A stretch of 28,105 bases of DNA from Pseudomonadota bacterium (GTDB lineage: Bacteria > Verrucomicrobiota > Verrucomicrobiia > Chthoniobacterales > UBA6821): contig RFPR01000007.1 of the NCBI GenBank assembly GCA_009928265.1, positions 1 to 28,105 of the forward strand. Direction: 5' to 3'. The position numbers were made by a program, and so were the translations under genes. The notes beneath the pieces were generated by a model that was given only the letters and a program-made list of their open reading frames with translations, did not search any database and was not told where the DNA came from. Positions 25,017 to 28,105 of the stretch are shown piece after piece (positions within the stretch are counted from its first letter, which is position 1; each line of letters starts with the position of its first letter).

Positions 25017-25468
25017 CGGGCCGAGGGGGAGGGCGATGCGAGCATCTCGGGAGGAATCGACATATCGACCGTGACCACGCACGCGGCTCCGGCGGGGAGG
25101 TAGTGATGGGGCTTGCCCGGTTCACCTGCTGGCCTGCCGGCATTACCGACGTCACCGGTCACCGAAATCATGATGCTGGCTGGATTGGTCTCGGATCCGA
25201 CCGATAAGATGCGGCCGGCAATCAAGGTCTTGTCGTTGCCGACGGTGATCCGGGCTGCCATGCCGGGGCGCATGCGGGAGGCCTCACCGGCAGTAAACTG
25301 GGCAGAGATCCGGCTCTCCGGCCACATGTTCTGAAGAACCGTCGCCTCGGTACTGGTTAAGACCTGTGTGCGATAGTTGCGCGAGGTCAGCCAGGTGCCG
25401 AGCACACAAAGAGCGATCAGGCCAACCACCAGAATCCAACCGGAACGAAGCGAGGTTTTGGAGGACAT
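25013..25468 (-). CDS. Unknown membrane-anchored protein, HlyD/MFP-like beta-barrel segment
   Basis: 151 aa from ATG 25468; a GTG at 25474 would overlap the upstream stop as GTGA. One N-terminal membrane anchor (SGWILVVGLIALCVLGTWL), then a periplasmic part. The stretch SRMRPGMAARITVGNDKTLIAGRILSVG, with YLPAGAACVVTVDM near the end, resembles the beta-barrel strands of membrane fusion proteins (HlyD/RND adaptors), but the hairpin and lipoyl halves are absent, so it is at most a fragment-like domain. The stop overlaps the lnt start. Function unknown; it may accompany the secreted protein encoded just upstream. Confidence 0.68.
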   Translation of the reverse strand: MSSKTSLRSGWILVVGLIALCVLGTWLTSRNYRTQVLTSTEATVLQNMWPESRISAQFTAGEASRMRPGMAARITVGNDKTLIAGRILSVGSETNPASIMISVTGDVGNAGRPAGEPGKPHHYLPAGAACVVTVDMSIPPEMLASPSPSAR

Positions 25469-25470
25469 CG

Positions 25471-26070
25471 TCACGGGGCGGCCGGGGCCTGCGTCGACGC
25501 CCCCTTGAGGTCAGTAGCCTTGGGCGGCAGCATGATGTTGCTCGGCATAAACTTGGGATTCTTCTTTTTCTGCGATTTGGAATTCTCCTGACCCATGACA
25601 GGGTAGGCGTTCACGAAGCGCGCCGCCTCGATCATGGTCAGGCCCTGAGGAATGCAGAAGAGCCCGTCGCGGACGGGCTTGTCGACGATGACGTCGGTGA
25701 CCTGACGGCCGTTGACCATAACCGCCAGCACGTTATTGCGACCCATCCGCTCGAGAGAATACTGGGTGAGAAGGTTGGCCCCGTGCGGATCGAGTCGCAG
25801 GTAGATGCCGAAGCTACCGTCCGCCGCGCGGAAGGGATAGACGGACTTGATGTCGTGCTCGGAGAGGAGGGGCATGATCGAGAGGGCGGCCCTGCGGCCA
25901 TCGATCAGGACAACCGGCACCGTGAATTTCTCGCCCTCCTCCGCCCCGCCCTCGCCGTGAATCCTGACGGAGAGGACATCCTTCTTCTTGTTGGAGGTAC
26001 CGGCATGCGCCGGTAACATCCCGTATACCAAGAGTGCAAGCGAGAGGAGTGCCGGAAACGGAAGCCGCAT
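25471..26070 (-). CDS. Unknown secreted protein, SecDF P1-head-like
   Basis: 199 aa from ATG 26070, chosen for its signal peptide (MRLPFPALLSLALLVYGMLPAHA); the frame is open to 26136 but would overlap the divergent gene. The central part (DGSFGIYLRLDPHGANLLTQ, then NNVLAVMVNGRQVTDVIVDKPVRDG) follows the pattern of the SecD/SecF P1 head domain, where GA-x-L precedes an xAVMVxG strand. This is an inference from pattern. The C-terminus is a Lys/Asn/Pro-rich, probably disordered tail. It is the first gene of the minus-strand series leading into lnt and is divergent from the BsuPI-domain gene, with about 40-70 bp between starts. Confidence 0.68.
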   Translation of the reverse strand: MRLPFPALLSLALLVYGMLPAHAGTSNKKKDVLSVRIHGEGGAEEGEKFTVPVVLIDGRRAALSIMPLLSEHDIKSVYPFRAADGSFGIYLRLDPHGANLLTQYSLERMGRNNVLAVMVNGRQVTDVIVDKPVRDGLFCIPQGLTMIEAARFVNAYPVMGQENSKSQKKKNPKFMPSNIMLPPKATDLKGASTQAPAAP

Positions 26071-26138
26071 GATGCTGGGAGAGTAATGTGGCGGGATAAC
26101 ATTTGCAACCGATGCCCCGGTCGGGTTACGCCTCATGG

Positions 26139-27032
26139 ATGTCCCGGTCCGCTTGCCTCCTGATCGCCGCCCTGCTTCTTGCCGCCGCGCATTCTACTCG
26201 CGCCCAGCAGCAAAGTGTCGGCCCCATCGATACGGGTGCAGTCGTACCCCCGGCCCTCGCACAGCCCACTCCGCCACCGGCGCCCGATCCCGTAAGCGGC
26301 ACCGACTCCCTGATTCCTCCCTCCCAAGGCGCCCCGACACCCGGACCGGAAAGCCTGACACGGACAGCAGCACCCTCCGCCGCGCCCAAGCTCCCCGGTC
26401 GCGTGAATGACCAGACGACCCAGACAAAGGTTCCTTACGCGGAACCCGTGCGCAAAAGCGAACTCCAGGCGATCGCCGTGAAGCCGCCTCCGAACGACAG
26501 TCCCTTCTTCATCGAGCGCCAGGAGGCTCGGGAAGCAGCCGCCCAGGCGGGCCGTGAAGGGTACGGGATGTATGTCCCCAAGCCGCCCCATCCTCCGGTC
26601 GGACAGCAGGTCAAAAAGTTTTTCCAAGGGTTCTTCGGCCACGGGAAAAAATCGGGCGCAGCCGGCAACCCTGCGCCGATGACACTCACGGTCGATCCTT
26701 CCGACATCTCGCTCTCGCAGACTTCCGAACTGGATGTCTCGCTGAAAATCTCCAACGCTCGGAAGCATGAGATCGAGCTCACTTATCCTGACAATCAACG
26801 ACTCGAAATCCTCATTAAGGACTCCTCGGGTAACATCGTGAGCCGCTGGTCTGAGGACCGTGCCTTCGACGGACAGGAAGGCTTCACCGAGATCAATCCC
26901 GACGAATACGTCATCTACGCCGAACATATTTCAACAGCCAAGATGAAGGCCGGACAGACCTACGCGATCGAAGCCTCACTCGCCAATCAGGAGGGCTTCA
27001 CCACCAGCACAAGGGTCACGCCGAGGCCCTGA
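26139..27032 (+). CDS. Secreted Pro-rich protein with C-terminal BsuPI domain
   Basis: 297 aa from ATG 26139 (signal peptide MSRSACLLIAALLLAAAHSTRA); an ATG at 26112 adds nine residues before it. Residues ~25-90 are rich in Pro/Ala/Thr/Gln and look like a flexible linker. The middle (~105-165) is charged and ends with VKKFFQGFFGHGKK. Residues ~181-293 match the BsuPI immunoglobulin-like domain (intracellular proteinase inhibitor family): DVSLKISNARKHEIELTYP, RLEILIKDSSGNIVSRWSEDRAF and the closing MKAGQTYAIEASL. In bacteria this domain is widespread and its inhibitor activity is mostly unproven. An exported protein; role unknown. It is divergent from the SecD-head-like gene. Confidence 0.75.
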   Translation: MSRSACLLIAALLLAAAHSTRAQQQSVGPIDTGAVVPPALAQPTPPPAPDPVSGTDSLIPPSQGAPTPGPESLTRTAAPSAAPKLPGRVNDQTTQTKVPYAEPVRKSELQAIAVKPPPNDSPFFIERQEAREAAAQAGREGYGMYVPKPPHPPVGQQVKKFFQGFFGHGKKSGAAGNPAPMTLTVDPSDISLSQTSELDVSLKISNARKHEIELTYPDNQRLEILIKDSSGNIVSRWSEDRAFDGQEGFTEINPDEYVIYAEHISTAKMKAGQTYAIEASLANQEGFTTSTRVTPRP

Positions 27033-27090
27033 CTCACTAGGGGGTAGGAGAGGGGTCCGAAAATCCCGATGCCCTGTAACCCATTCCCGG

Positions 27091-27558
27091 TTACCTATTT
27101 CGAGTAGCGAAATACTTCCGCGTCGCCCGGTGACGCGCGGCAAACATTGCAGCGAAGACCAGCCTCATCACGGTCGCGTTCAAGAGTCGGCCCAGAAGAC
27201 CGAAGGGGAGAGCGTACTCCACCCTATCCGTCATGAGTGTGCCTCCCGGCGCCTTGGCAAAAAGGTGATGATGCCGCCAATGACGAAAGGGGGACTTACG
27301 CGCCCCATCGACCAGACGGGAGCAGGGAACGGCTTCGTCCCAGTATCCGATCCACTCCAGCGGCAGGCCAAACTGACTGACCCGCAGGCGGAACTCTTCC
27401 CCCACACGTGCCGGCATGGTGCATTCGACCTTCTCCACGCGTAGCGAGGGGGGCGAAATCTTCACGATGTTGCGGGGATCCTCGTGAAAGGCGTAGACCT
27501 CCTCAGGCGGTGCGGTAAGCAGGATACTTCTCTCAAAAAGGGAGTGCGAAGGGGTCAT
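27091..27558 (-). CDS. SRPBCC (START/polyketide-cyclase fold) family protein
   Basis: 155 aa. Helix-grip fold seen as HSLFERSILLTAPPEEVYAFHEDPRNIVKISPP, then VGEEFRLRVSQFGLPLEWIGYW, PFRHWRHHHLFAKAPGGTLMTDRVEYALPFG and a C-terminal amphipathic helix. Proteins with this pattern bind small hydrophobic ligands; several are annotated as cyclase/dehydrase or as neighbours of SDR epimerases. Here no such partner lies adjacent. It is divergent from acpP with a 107-bp gap and ends 58 bp after the convergent BsuPI gene. Ligand unknown. Confidence 0.85.
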   Translation of the reverse strand: MTPSHSLFERSILLTAPPEEVYAFHEDPRNIVKISPPSLRVEKVECTMPARVGEEFRLRVSQFGLPLEWIGYWDEAVPCSRLVDGARKSPFRHWRHHHLFAKAPGGTLMTDRVEYALPFGLLGRLLNATVMRLVFAAMFAARHRATRKYFATRNR

Positions 27559-27665
27559 GCTGTAAGGCGATCAGAAGCAGAGACCGTCGGCGACACCGAA
27601 AAAATCGTTGCCAATCATGCGCTGGGACTTTACTCGTGCTCGGGTATCCGATAACCACAACCACC

Positions 27666-27911
27666 ATGTCTGAAAAAACCATCGAAGAAAAAGTCCGTGA
27701 CATCATCGTCGAGCAACTCGGCGTGACCGCGGAGCAAGTCACCACCAACGCCTCGTTCATCGAGGATCTCGGAGCCGATTCCCTCGACACCGTCGAGCTC
27801 GTCATGGCCTTTGAGGAAGAGTTCGGCGTGGAAGTCCCCGACGAGGATGCCGAGAAGCTCCAGAAGGTCGGCGACGTGGTGAAGTACATCGAGGAGAAGC
27901 AGGGCAAGTAA
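27666..27911 (+). CDS. acpP: Acyl carrier protein
   Basis: Carries growing fatty acyl chains on a phosphopantetheine arm; also donates acyl groups to lipid A and phospholipid enzymes. 81 aa from ATG 27666 (MSEKTIEEKVRDIIVEQLGV). The arm attachment site is Ser39 in GADSLDTVELVM, and the acidic helix II (AFEEEFGVEVPDEDAEKL) is typical. An upstream frame to 27636 is not used. A weak hexamer pair, TTGCCA (27608) and TTTACT (27629), has a 15-bp spacer and is not counted as a promoter. No fab genes lie within the window, unlike many genomes where fabG or fabF adjoins. A strong terminator follows. Confidence 0.97.
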   Translation: MSEKTIEEKVRDIIVEQLGVTAEQVTTNASFIEDLGADSLDTVELVMAFEEEFGVEVPDEDAEKLQKVGDVVKYIEEKQGK

Positions 27912-27937
27912 GCCCCCTTTTCATCGTCCCCTTTGCA

Positions 27938-27978
27938 GGACGCCGCATCCCTCACGGGGTGCGGCGTTCTCTTTTTTC
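27938..27978 (+). terminator. Rho-independent terminator after acpP
   Basis: ACGCCGCA (27940-27947) pairs perfectly with TGCGGCGT (27960-27967), extended by C-G pairs inside the loop region, and is followed by TCTCTTTTTT. A classic GC-rich stem with a U-tract; it ends the acpP transcript 29 nt after its stop. Confidence 0.88.
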
Positions 27979-28079
27979 CAGAGGTCTCCGAAGGCAAGGC
28001 ACATCTCGCCGGAGAAAGAGACTTGCCGAGAAGCCGCGTTTCGGGGATTTTCAACCTCCCTTCGTTGAAACGGGCTTAC

Positions 28080-28105
28080 GGCTAAGTAGCTCAGTTGGTA
28101 GAGCA
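28080..28105 (+). tRNA. tRNA gene, 5' 26 nt only (identity not readable)
   Basis: GGCTAAG (acceptor 5' strand), TA at positions 8-9, then GCTC-AGTTGGTA-GAGC as a D-arm with 4-bp stem, and A26 at the window edge. The anticodon is beyond the window, so the amino acid is unknown. The 100 bp upstream hold no gene; TTGCCG (28024) and a GATTTT 17 bp later could be a weak promoter, but this is not firm. Confidence 0.85.

Overview
This is a 28.1 kb, G+C-rich (roughly 60 %, judged by eye), densely coding stretch of a bacterial chromosome. The envelope genes point to a Gram-negative cell with an outer membrane and heptose-containing LPS: HldD, apolipoprotein N-acyltransferase, two D,D-carboxypeptidases, lipoproteins and Sec-type signal peptides. 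Combined with the gene content (a stand-alone OvoA-type methyltransferase, HflX followed by a large unfamiliar RG-rich/acidic protein, several unfamiliar secreted proteins), a member of the Verrucomicrobiota/PVC group is my best guess. That is inference from gene style, not a computed placement. No phage, integrase, transposase or CRISPR genes were seen; most of the window is housekeeping.

Layout. 1-1744: 3' part of a DinG/XPD-type iron-sulfur helicase, then a hairpin. 1858-3177: unknown membrane-anchored protein. 3257-4581 (minus): two coupled secreted proteins, one with a FlgD-like Ig motif. 4643-6321: TPR lipoprotein and hldD, ending tail-to-tail with yajQ (minus). 7001-9333: DAHP synthase, a DnaQ-like exonuclease and a PAP2 phosphatase. 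9364-11920 (minus): D,D-carboxypeptidase, pfkA, apt. 12178-13065: a second, lipoprotein D,D-carboxypeptidase, divergent from the first. 13130-13696 (minus): thioredoxin-like protein. 13867-16394: a tRNA-dihydrouridine synthase and hflX. 16476-21958: a tightly overlapping four-gene block (unknown 670-aa RG-rich/acidic protein, thiohistidine-type N-methyltransferase, TPMT-like methyltransferase, Cu(I)-type P1B ATPase). 21955-26070 (minus): DUF971 protein, argF, lnt and two unknown exported/anchored proteins. 26139-27032: BsuPI-domain protein. 27091-27558 (minus): SRPBCC protein. 27666-27911: acpP with a strong terminator, then the first 26 nt of a tRNA.

The most interesting material is intergenic. 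Three copies of a ~92-bp element (13736-13826, 14875-14966, and inverted 22286-22379) fold into the same three consecutive hairpins. The stem sequences of copy A differ from those of B and C while pairing is kept, including a 3-nt bulge and a GGGA tetraloop in hairpin 3. This is the signature of a structured RNA or structure-dependent mobile DNA family. Around these elements and in other gaps lies a short dispersed motif (consensus TAAYAGNCTTCAGNCTAM, built on CCTAACAG units), absent from the coding regions I inspected. At 14868-15101 a perfect 10-bp inverted repeat makes a MITE-like unit that begins in the stop codon of dus.

The 16476-21958 block, joining a possible thiol-methylation pair to copper export behind a large unknown protein, is the best candidate for an undescribed protein system.
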